From positions 1,426,001-1,490,000 of the forward strand of contig CP093061.1 of assembly GCA_029027265.1 (NCBI GenBank): a stretch of 64,000 bases of DNA, in the 5' to 3' direction. The DNA comes from Sulfurospirillum_A sp029027265 (GTDB taxonomy: Bacteria; Campylobacterota; Campylobacteria; Campylobacterales; Sulfurospirillaceae). How positions within the stretch are numbered: position 1 is the first letter of the stretch; each line of letters begins with the position of its first letter. The translations under genes and the position numbers were made by a program. A model generated the notes under the pieces. That model saw only the letters and a program-made list of their open reading frames with translations. It searched no databases and was not told the origin of the DNA. Of this stretch, positions 26,467 to 33,768 are shown one piece after another.

Positions 26467-27606
26467 ATGAATAAAAAAGCACTATTAATCATCATTTATA
26501 ATATCATTGTAGTTTTATCTGTTATGTATGCAACGCAGCCTTTACAGCCACTCTTAGCTGAAGAGTTTAACATCACTATGGTGCAATCTTCACTTTTTAC
26601 AGCAGTTATTATGTTTTGGCTAGGAATTGCTCCAATCATATATGGTTATATACTTGAGAGTGTTAGTTCTAAAAAAATGTTATTAGTTGCTTCTGTTATT
26701 TTGTCTTTAACAAACTTAATTTTAGGTTTTAGCACTACTTTTGAAATGTTTTTACTAGCACGTTGTATTGAGGGCTTAGTTGTTCCTGCTATATTAACTT
26801 CTTCCATGACTATTTTAGCAAATATTGATAAGAAAAATATACAATTTAATATGTCTATTTATGTTGCTGCTACTGTATTTGGTGGACTAGTAGGAAGAGT
26901 TATGTCTGGGTTTATAGCAACTGAGTTTGGTTGGAGGGTTGTTTTCTTCTCTTTGAGTTTTGCTCTTTTAGTAGCACTTTTCTTTATAAAAAATCTAAAA
27001 CTCGATGTAAATGCAAAACTTACAAAAGCAACTTTACATGATGTTCTTAATATTTTAAAAGATAAGAGATTTGTTCTTATATATTTTGTTATGTTTAGTG
27101 TGTTTTTTGTTTTTGCAGGTCTTTTAAATATGATGCCATTTAGGATGAAAGAGTTGTTTGGTGATGTTTCTGAAGCTACTATTGGACTTCTTTATCTTGG
27201 TTATGGAAGTGGAGTAATAGTTGCATTATTTTCACGAAAGATAGTTAAGTTTTTTGGCAATGAGATAAAAACTATGCTAATCGGAGGGACTTTTTACACA
27301 GTAATGACACTGTTTTTTGTTAGTAAAAATCTAACGGTTATATTTACAATGATGTTTCTGCTTTGTATTGGTATGTTTACAGTTCACTCTATAGCAACAG
27401 GCTTGGCAAACTCAATGAAAGAATCACAAAAAGGTCTTACAAGTGGAATGTATCTTACTTTTTACTACATTGGAGGAGCTTTGGGCTCTATTATCCCCTC
27501 TATGATATATAGTAGATTTGGTTGGGAGAATATGATAACTGTCTTTATTGTTTTACTTCTATGTGTTTTTACAACACTGTTTTTAAATAGAAAGGTTTTT
27601 ATATAG
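26467..27606 (+). CDS. Major facilitator superfamily transporter
   Basis: A 379-residue 12-segment membrane protein. Sequence starts KKALLIIIYNIIVVLSVMYATQPLQPLLAEEF, followed by a YGYILESVSSKKML loop corresponding to MFS motif A and a central cytoplasmic region around residue 190. The arrangement resembles the YnfM/drug-efflux type branch; substrate not deducible. The ATG is preceded by a weak purine tract. A promoter-like TATAAT near its 3' end (about 27613) serves the next gene. Confidence 0.85.
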   Translation: MNKKALLIIIYNIIVVLSVMYATQPLQPLLAEEFNITMVQSSLFTAVIMFWLGIAPIIYGYILESVSSKKMLLVASVILSLTNLILGFSTTFEMFLLARCIEGLVVPAILTSSMTILANIDKKNIQFNMSIYVAATVFGGLVGRVMSGFIATEFGWRVVFFSLSFALLVALFFIKNLKLDVNAKLTKATLHDVLNILKDKRFVLIYFVMFSVFFVFAGLLNMMPFRMKELFGDVSEATIGLLYLGYGSGVIVALFSRKIVKFFGNEIKTMLIGGTFYTVMTLFFVSKNLTVIFTMMFLLCIGMFTVHSIATGLANSMKESQKGLTSGMYLTFYYIGGALGSIIPSMIYSRFGWENMITVFIVLLLCVFTTLFLNRKVFI

Positions 27607-27612
27607 TTTTGA

Positions 27613-27618
27613 TATAAT
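27613..27618 (+). promoter_or_regulatory. -10 element for ppnP
   Basis: GATATAAT just after the MFS stop, 26 bases upstream of the ppnP ATG (27644), with an AAGGAAT Shine-Dalgarno in between. A weak -35 region lies inside the MFS gene end. Supports separate transcription of ppnP and the permease. Confidence 0.4.
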
Positions 27619-27643
27619 CATTCTTTACATATTAAGGAATAAA

Positions 27644-27952
27644 ATGAGCAAAATTAAAAATATAACGATTACAAAAGAAGCAAATATATATTATGATGGA
27701 AGAGTAACAAGCAGAAGTATTTTTTTAGAAAATGGCAGTATTCAAAGCCTTGGAATTATGCTTCCTGGTAAGTATACTTTTGGTACAGAAGCTGCTGAAA
27801 TTATGGAAATAATGAGTGGTGAATTAGATATAAAACTTCCAAATGAAGAGTGGAAAACTCTAAGTACACCAGAAACATTTAATGTTCCTGCTAACTCATC
27901 TTTTGATTTAAAAATTAAAACGGTTACTGATTATTGCTGTAGCTATATTTAA
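27644..27952 (+). CDS. ppnP: Pyrimidine/purine nucleoside phosphorylase
   Basis: Small cupin of the YaiE/PpnP family, known to phosphorolyse several nucleosides to base and ribose-1-phosphate. The 102-residue protein shows the full family pattern: VTSRSIFLENGSIQSLGIMLPGKYTFGT early, MEIMSGEL in the middle, and the C-terminal FNVPANSSFDLK followed by a DYCCSYI end. Length is normal (about 94-105). It is followed by an APC permease after only 5 bases. Confidence 0.93.
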   Translation: MSKIKNITITKEANIYYDGRVTSRSIFLENGSIQSLGIMLPGKYTFGTEAAEIMEIMSGELDIKLPNEEWKTLSTPETFNVPANSSFDLKIKTVTDYCCSYI

Positions 27953-27957
27953 TAATC

Positions 27958-29190
27958 TTGGAAAAGAATAATATAAAAAAATTAAATACTTATACCCTCT
28001 CAGGGCTTATTATAGGACCTATTTTGGGCTCTGGTGTTATACTCTTACCACCACTTATATACAACATAGTGGGTAATTACTCTTTGTTTGTATGGTTGAC
28101 AATTTTAGTTTTAGGATTTGCTTTTGCTTTGATATTTGGTAAACTTGCTATTTTGTTTCCGAGAGTTGCTGGAGTTTCACTTGCTACAAGAGAAGCAATG
28201 GGTGTGAAGTATCAACACTTAACAGCTTTTTATCTCATACTTGCAGTTTTTTTTGGACCAGTTGCAGTTTTACTCATAGCTGGTGATTTTATACAAAATT
28301 ACTTTCCAAATACAGATTTAGTTTTTTTAGCTTTTGGTATCTATGTTATAACTTATGCTTTACTTTTAGTAAAGATTAATTTTTTAGGTAAAGTAATGCT
28401 TGTAGTCTCATCTACTGTTGCTATTATATTTCTTATCTCTAGTGCATATATTTTATTTCAAACACCGACATTCTCTTTTGTTTTACCTCAAATAGATGTC
28501 GAAAAATTGGGTTACTCATTTTTGCTTATATTTTGGTCTATAGTTGGCTGGGAAGTTATTGGAAATTATTCAAATGAAGTTAAAGACAGTAAAACTTTAA
28601 AAAATGCTGTTGGGTTTTCTGCGGTATCTGTTTCTATCATCTATGCCTTAATATCTTTTGCCGTCTGTTTTGGTGAATTTCCTTTAAAAGATATAGAACC
28701 TTTTAAATTAGTTTGGTTAATAGAACCTATTTTTGGCTCATATGCTAATGACATACTTGCTTTTATATCTTTGATTTTGTGCATAGGAACACTTATACTT
28801 TTTGTTGGAGGAGTTGCTAGGCTTATATTTGCTTTGAGTGAGAAAAAGTCAAATTTTATAACGAAAAAAACATCAATAAATTTTAAAAATGGCACGCCAA
28901 TAGGAGCTTTGAATGCACTATCTTTTATATATATAATAACTTTGTATCTTGTGTATATAGAGTTTCTATCATTAGATAATTTAGTTGCTTTTGCTGATGG
29001 ATTTTTTATTGCAAATGCAATCATTGGGTTAGTAACAGCTATTATTTTATTTGAAAATAGTTTTTTAAGATATAGTGCTTTTGTTCTAGCTTTTCTTTTT
29101 ACATGTATACTACTGTTTTCAAATATATATATTTTGTTAACTATTGTGGCTCTGTTTATTTTTACATATTTTAAAAAGAGTATAATGTAA
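27958..29190 (+). CDS. APC-superfamily amino acid permease
   Basis: A 410-residue membrane protein with about 12 segments. The first segment carries the unwound GSGVILLPP helix break typical of the APC fold (SGLIIGPILGSGVILLPP near residue 14-31), which forms part of the substrate site. It resembles YjeH-like permeases. The start is TTG at 27958, five bases after the ppnP stop; no strong Shine-Dalgarno is visible, so coupling to ppnP is likely. Substrate unknown. Confidence 0.83.
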   Translation: MEKNNIKKLNTYTLSGLIIGPILGSGVILLPPLIYNIVGNYSLFVWLTILVLGFAFALIFGKLAILFPRVAGVSLATREAMGVKYQHLTAFYLILAVFFGPVAVLLIAGDFIQNYFPNTDLVFLAFGIYVITYALLLVKINFLGKVMLVVSSTVAIIFLISSAYILFQTPTFSFVLPQIDVEKLGYSFLLIFWSIVGWEVIGNYSNEVKDSKTLKNAVGFSAVSVSIIYALISFAVCFGEFPLKDIEPFKLVWLIEPIFGSYANDILAFISLILCIGTLILFVGGVARLIFALSEKKSNFITKKTSINFKNGTPIGALNALSFIYIITLYLVYIEFLSLDNLVAFADGFFIANAIIGLVTAIILFENSFLRYSAFVLAFLFTCILLFSNIYILLTIVALFIFTYFKKSIM

Positions 29191-29254
29191 CATAGGTTAC
29201 AGACAATTTTTTTAATAAAGAGTAAACTTTTTAAAATTAATTAAGGAGTTTAGT

Positions 29255-29461
29255 ATGAAATGTAACGTAGGTGGGATTGATAGAGGTGTAAGAATAGTAT
29301 TAGGTTTAGCATTAGTTGCTTTAGCATTTTTTGGTGATCAACCATGGGCTTATTTAGGAGCTATTCCTCTTGTAACTGGATTAGCAGGTTTTTGTCTACT
29401 ATATTCTATTTTTGGAGTTAGTAGTGTATGTTGTAAAGGTAAAAGTTGCGACAAAAAATAA
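29255..29461 (+). CDS. DUF2892 small membrane protein
   Basis: A 68-residue protein with the DUF2892 layout: N-terminal CNVGGIDRGVRIVLGLALV and two membrane helices separated by a short turn (DQPWAYLGAIPLVTGL), then a C-terminal cysteine-rich tail (VCCKGKSC). The family often occurs with sulfur-related (rhodanese) genes. An AAGGAG Shine-Dalgarno precedes the ATG. It overlaps the Crp/Fnr regulator by 16 bases, so the pair is co-transcribed. Confidence 0.9.
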   Translation: MKCNVGGIDRGVRIVLGLALVALAFFGDQPWAYLGAIPLVTGLAGFCLLYSIFGVSSVCCKGKSCDKK

Positions 29462-30096
29462 TAGAAGATAAATATTGTTTTTTTAAGGATTTCAATACCC
29501 AAGAAAAAGAAATTTTTTTCAGCCATGCTAAAAAAGTTAGTTTTCCAAAAGGACAGATTCTTTTTTGGCAGGGTGATTTGTGTGGAGGTATACTCTTTAT
29601 TGAATCAGGAACACTCAAAGTTTATCTGCAAAATGAAAATGGAGATGAAATAACTCTATATAATGTTGAAGTTGGTGAGCAGTGTGTAGTTAATACTTCA
29701 AGCACAATCACATCAACTCCAGCTCTTGGAAGTGCAGTCACTCTTAGTGATGTAGAAGGTTATATGCTAGATGTAAAGAGTGTAAAAGAGCTTATGAAAT
29801 ACTCTAGTGTTTATCAGGAGTATATGTTTAGCCTTTTTGCATTAAAACTTACGTCACTCGCAACACTTGTAGAAGATATAAAGTTTAAATCTCTAAAAGA
29901 GAGGATTTTATCATTTTTAAAATTTAAAAAAAGTTTAAAGATAGTGATAACACATGAAAAGATAGCACAGAACTTAGGAACTTCAAGAGTAGTTGTTAGT
30001 AGAATTTTAAAAGATTTAGAAAAAAATGGTAAAATTGAACTGCATCGTGGTGTAATTAAGTATAATATGCATCATGAAAAACCTACCAATAAATGA
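29446..30096 (+). CDS. Crp/Fnr-family transcription regulator
   Basis: A 216-residue regulator: an N-terminal cyclic-nucleotide-binding-like beta-barrel (about residues 12-125, with FPKGQILFWQGD and GDEITLYNVEVGEQCV) and a C-terminal HTH (ITHEKIAQNLGTSRVVVSRILKDLEK, about 168-195). There is no four-cysteine iron-sulfur cluster of FNR type, so the signal is unknown. Start is TTG inside the DUF2892 gene. Pairing with DUF2892 hints at control of sulfur or redox metabolism, which is inference. Confidence 0.85.
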   Translation: MRQKIIEDKYCFFKDFNTQEKEIFFSHAKKVSFPKGQILFWQGDLCGGILFIESGTLKVYLQNENGDEITLYNVEVGEQCVVNTSSTITSTPALGSAVTLSDVEGYMLDVKSVKELMKYSSVYQEYMFSLFALKLTSLATLVEDIKFKSLKERILSFLKFKKSLKIVITHEKIAQNLGTSRVVVSRILKDLEKNGKIELHRGVIKYNMHHEKPTNK

Positions 30097-32363
30097 AGTC
30101 ATACAAGATATAAAATCCAAATTATGTAAATATACGAAGCTTATACTTCAAGCTCCTCCTGGAGCAGGAAAGAGTACTGTAGTGCCTAAGTGCCTATTTC
30201 TCTTTTAGATGAGCCTTGGTTAAAAGAAAAAATAATCATTATGTTAGAACCAAGAAGAGTTGCTGCACGCACAGTGGCTACTCGCATGGCTAAGTCTTTA
30301 GGTGAAGAGGTTGGACAAAGAGTTGGTTATCAAGTTAAGATGGATTCTAAATACTCTAAACAAACAAAAGTATTAGTTGTTACAGAAGCTATATTGGTAC
30401 GTAAACTTCAAAGTAACCCAGAGTTAGAAAATGTAGCTTTAATAATTTTTGATGAGTTTCATGAAAGAAGTATTCATTCAGACCTATCTTTGGCTCTGTC
30501 TTTACAAACTCAAGAGTTACTAAGAGATGATTTAAGGATTTTGATTATGTCTGCGACTCTAAATTCTTTGGAACTTACAACTCTTTTAGATAATACACCT
30601 GTTGTTACTTCCCTTGGTAAAACATATAATATAGAATATAATTACCTAGAAACTAATATGTCACAACCAAACTACAAAACTATCAATAGTTTACTTTTAA
30701 AAACTACTTTAAAAGCACTAAAAGAAGATAAGCGTAGTCATAGATAGTGGTTTTGAGAAACTTTCACGTTATAACTATGCAACAGGTATGAATCATTTGG
30801 AGCTTAATTTTATCTCGTCAGATTCAGCTACACAAAGAGCAGGGCGAGCTGGAAGATTATCTCATGGAAAGTGCTATAGACTTTGGCATGAAAACAAAAT
30901 CTTACAAAAAACAACAAAACCAGAGATACTTAGAAGTGATTTAAGTTCACTAGTGTTGGATTTGGCTATGTGGGGTGTTGATGAGTTTAATGAGTTAAGT
31001 TGGTTAGACATTCCTGAAACAAAGGTTATTAATAGCACAAAAGAGGTTTTATATGAGTTAAATATGATTGATGATTCGTATAAAATAACCGAGTTTGGAA
31101 AAGATGCTTTGAAACTAGGACTTCATCCTCGATATGCATATATGATACTAAAAGCAGATGATTTTGGATTTGCATATGAAGCAACATTGCTTGCTGCACT
31201 TTTGAGTGATAAAGATATTTTTAAAAGCTCATATAGAGATAGTGATATTAAAGTAAGATTCACTCATCTTTATGAAAAAGATTTTGATAACGCATACATA
31301 AACCAATATAGTGCAAAAGAGGTACATGTACAATCTCAACTTTTTTTCAAAAAACTAAAATCAATCAAAACTATAACCAAAAGTACAATCATGTTTAACT
31401 TTGATATGGTAGCTGTTATGTTACTTTGGGCATATCCTGATAGATTGGGCAAAGAAAAGAGTAGAAGATGGTGCTAAGTATAAGCTAAGCAATGGGAAAG
31501 GTGCAATTTTAAATAATGAAGATAGTTTGTTTAACGAAGAGTTTTTAGTTATACCGAGTTTACATGTAAAGAATATTGACTCTTATATACATTTAGCATG
31601 CAGTATAAATATTGAGAGTATTAAAGAGTACTTTAGCTCATTAATAACTATAAAAGAGTCTGTAACTTATAACAAACAAAATAAAAAATTTAATATACGA
31701 GAAGAGAGTTGGTTTTTAAATTTACAATTATTTTCAAAAGCAAGTGACAATATTGATAAAAAAGATTTTAAAGAGTTACTTTTAAATCTTATAAAAGAAG
31801 AAGGGCTAAAATTTTTACCATGGAGTAAGAAAGCGATTAGTTTACGAAATAGAGTAAATTTTGTTAAAGTAGATATAAAAACAGATTTTAGTGATGAAAA
31901 TCTATTGGAAACTTTAGATTTTTGGTTAGCTCCTTATTTGGAAGGTATAAATAGTGTAAAAGAGTTAGCAAGTTTAGATATGTATAGTATACTTTTGGCT
32001 AAAATTCCATGGAACAAACAAAAAGAGTTAGATAAACTAGCTCCAATAAGCATAAAAGTACCAAGTGGTTCAAACATACCCATAGATTATTCGTTCAAAA
32101 ATAAACCATCTTTACATGTAAAGATTCAAGAATTATTTGGTATGAATCAAACACCAAAAATACTAAACGGTACGGTTTCTCTACAATTACATCTATTAAG
32201 TCCAGCAAAAAGACCTATACAAATAACATATGATATAAAAAGTTTTTGGGAAAACTCATATGATGAGGTTAGAAAAGAGTTAAGAGGTAAATATAAAAAA
32301 CATTATTGGCCAGAAAATCCTTATGATGCAATTGCAACAAAAAAAACTAAAAAGTATATGTAA
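30074..32363 (+). pseudogene. hrpB: Broken ATP-dependent helicase HrpB
   Basis: A DEAH-box helicase gene in three open pieces. Start is the ATG at 30074 inside the Crp gene end (MKNLPINEV; Walker A QAPPGAGKST). Break 1: the tandem copies GTGCCTAA/GTGCCTAT at 30182-30197 represent an 8-base duplication; deleting one restores the frame. Break 2: around 30740-30748 the sequence jumps from KALKED to VVIDSGFEKLSRYN, losing about 70-90 codons that should contain helicase motifs IV-V. Break 3: one extra G in GGG at about 31447-31449; without it the reading runs on. DEFHE, SAT and QRAGRAGR motifs survive. The gene is inactive. TACATGTA occurs three times in the remains. Confidence 0.9.
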
Positions 32364-32409
32364 TTTTGGGTAAGTTTTGCTATTATTTCATTTAATTAAA
32401 GGAATGAAA

Positions 32410-32616
32410 ATGGAATTTGAATTAAAAGATGATTATATAGAGTTATTTAAGCTTATAAAAGTTATGGATTTAGCACAAAGTGGTGGTCATGCCAAAATAC
32501 TTATTGAAGAAGGACTTGTTAAAAGAAATGGTGAAGTTGAGTTAAGAAAAAGAGCTAAAATTATTGCCGGTGAAATTATTGATGTAGATGGTAATGTGAT
32601 TGAGGTTAAAAAATAG
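32410..32616 (+). CDS. S4-domain RNA-binding protein (YbcJ-like)
   Basis: Small RNA-binding protein. I choose the ATG at 32410 (68 residues), since AAAGGA at 32398-32403 is 6 bases upstream; the ATG at 32404 would touch it. The S4 fold covers most of the protein: LIKVMDLAQSGGHAKILIEEGLVKRNGE followed by RKRAKIIAGEIIDVDG. This matches the YbcJ/RlbA group with proposed ribosome/rRNA links. It is free-standing, downstream of the hrpB remnant. Confidence 0.9.
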   Translation: MEFELKDDYIELFKLIKVMDLAQSGGHAKILIEEGLVKRNGEVELRKRAKIIAGEIIDVDGNVIEVKK

Positions 32617-32627
32617 TTAAGTAGTGC

Positions 32628-32651
32628 CCAAGCAACTCTAAAGTTGCTTGG
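32628..32651. terminator. Strong stem-loop between the S4-domain and cold-shock genes
   Basis: Perfect 10-base stem (CCAAGCAACT and its complement) with a 4-base CTAA loop between two convergent genes. On the plus strand it is followed by A-rich, on the minus strand by GCACTACTTAACTATTTTTT, so neither side has an immediate U-tract; it may serve as a bidirectional transcript end. Confidence 0.55.
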
Positions 32652-32664
32652 AAACAAAAAAAGA

Positions 32665-32880
32665 TTACAGACCTGTAACGTTTTCTGCTTGAGGACCTTT
32701 TTGTCCTTCGCCTACTTCAAAAGTCACTTTTTGACCTTCGTCTAGTGATGCACGATCTTGACCATTTCTGTTTATTTGACGAAAATGTACAAATATATCT
32801 TTTCCGCCATCTTCAGGCTCGATAAATCCAAAACCTTTTTCACTGTTGAACCATTTTACTGTTCCGTTTACTACTGCCAT
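32665..32880 (-). CDS. Cold-shock protein CspA family
   Basis: A 71-residue single cold-shock domain that binds single-stranded RNA/DNA. RNP1 is KGFGFIEP (residues 15-22) and RNP2 is DIFVHFRQI (about 28-36); the usual Ser of FVHFSAI is Arg-Gln here. The KWFNSEKGFGF start and final GPQAENVTG are characteristic. The CAT start reads ATG with a purine-rich Shine-Dalgarno upstream (AAGGGATTGC). The leader from 32881 to about 33000 holds no gene and may contain cold-responsive RNA structure. Confidence 0.95.
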   Translation of the reverse strand: MAVVNGTVKWFNSEKGFGFIEPEDGGKDIFVHFRQINRNGQDRASLDEGQKVTFEVGEGQKGPQAENVTGL

Positions 32881-33130
32881 TGCAATCCCTTGTTGTACAC
32901 CAAATTTCTAAGGTGATAAAATTTAAATATAAAGCTTTTTCTAAGTTGCAATGTACTGTTAACAAAAAGTTAAAATACACAGTGGACTAAAAAATATAGC
33001 TCGAATCATATTTTTTCAGTAGAATTATAGCTAGAAAAAAGATAAAGCACAAGGTTTTTTGCAATAAATGTTGATATTTATGAAAAATTATTGAAAAATC
33101 ACGGTTTTTATAAAAAATATTAAGAAAAAG

Positions 33131-33217
33131 TGGTACCCGAGGTCGGACTTGAACCGACAAGACTGTGAAGTCATTGGATTTTGAATCCAACGTGTTTACC
33201 AGTTTCACCACTCGGGC
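33131..33217 (-). tRNA. tRNA-Leu(CAA)
   Basis: Reading the minus strand gives an 87-base tRNA beginning GCCCGAG and ending with encoded CCA. The acceptor stem is GCCCGAG/CTCGGGT (one terminal G-T pair). The anticodon stem-loop is TTGGA-TTCAAAA-TCCAA, anticodon CAA. A long variable arm (about 13 bases, TGACTTCACAGTC) is the class II hallmark of Leu tRNAs. The T arm holds the GGTTCAAGTCC block. All arms pair well. Confidence 0.95.
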
Positions 33218-33241
33218 ACTTGTTTTGGAAGTGAATAGTAC

Positions 33242-33283
33242 AAAAAAAAAGCTTAAAGACAAGTTACCTCATCTTTAAGCTTT
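33242..33283 (-). terminator. Intrinsic terminator of the HU gene
   Basis: Perfect 12-base stem AAAGCTTAAAGA/TCTTTAAGCTTT (33248-33259 and 33272-33283), 12-base loop, followed on the minus strand by a run of T (33242-33250). It lies 16 bases beyond the hup stop and before the tRNA gene. Classical rho-independent form. Confidence 0.85.
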
Positions 33284-33298
33284 AAATTTTAGTGAAAA

Positions 33299-33577
33299 TT
33301 AAGATTTAGCTACAGCTTCTTTTAATTTTTTGCCCACTTTAAACTTAACTGCTGTAGTTGCAGGAACGTCAACAATTCTATCTGTACCAGGAACTCTAGC
33401 TTTTCTAGCAGCTCTTGGAGCTGTTGAAAAAGTACCAAAACCTATAAAGCTTACGTTTTTGCCTGCTACTAGAGCGTCATTTATTGTCTCTAATGCTGCA
33501 TCAATGGCCTTCTGTGAATCTTTTTTAGAAAGACCTGCTTTCTCAGCTACCGCTTGGATGAAGTCTGCTTTTTTCAT
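33299..33577 (-). CDS. hup: DNA-binding protein HU
   Basis: Nucleoid-associated, DNA-bending dimer. From the ATG at 33577 (AAAGGATTTCA precedes it) the protein is 92 residues starting MKKADFIQAVAEKAGLSKKD; a longer frame to 33637 lacks any HU sequence. Family features: NVSFIGFGTFSTAPRAARKARVPGT (saddle and arm region, residues about 45-70) and a basic C-terminus. It is followed by a strong terminator. Upstream of the start is a 190-base AT-rich region shared with flgL. Confidence 0.95.
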   Translation of the reverse strand: MKKADFIQAVAEKAGLSKKDSQKAIDAALETINDALVAGKNVSFIGFGTFSTAPRAARKARVPGTDRIVDVPATTAVKFKVGKKLKEAVAKS

Positions 33578-33711
33578 ATTGAAATCCTTTAAGTATTGTG
33601 TTGCGGTCATTGTACACTTTTTTTTTATAAAAAACAATAATTTTTCATATAAATTATATAATTTAGTTAATTTATTAAAAAAAATGTTAAAAAAGTCGAT
33701 TTTTGCTTATA

Positions 33712-33728
33712 TGGAATTAAATTTGCTT
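33712..33728 (+). promoter_or_regulatory. Putative sigma-54 promoter of flgL
   Basis: TGGAATTAAATTTGCTT contains the GG-N10-GC spacing diagnostic of sigma-54 (GG at 33713-33714, GC at 33725-33726). A start about 12 bases downstream leaves a 30-base leader before the flgL ATG at 33769. RpoN control of hook-filament junction genes is established in Campylobacter and Helicobacter, which supports the assignment; only one site was seen. Confidence 0.5.
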
Positions 33729-33768
33729 ATTTAGTTTTATGTAATTTATTTTAACAAAAGGGGCAGAC

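Noticed and set aside
33131..33217. Attachment site at the tRNA-Leu
   Set aside because: No integrase gene or duplicated 3' tRNA end is nearby.
32987..33262. 91-residue frame across the tRNA-Leu
   Set aside because: It overlaps a perfect tRNA and has no coding character.
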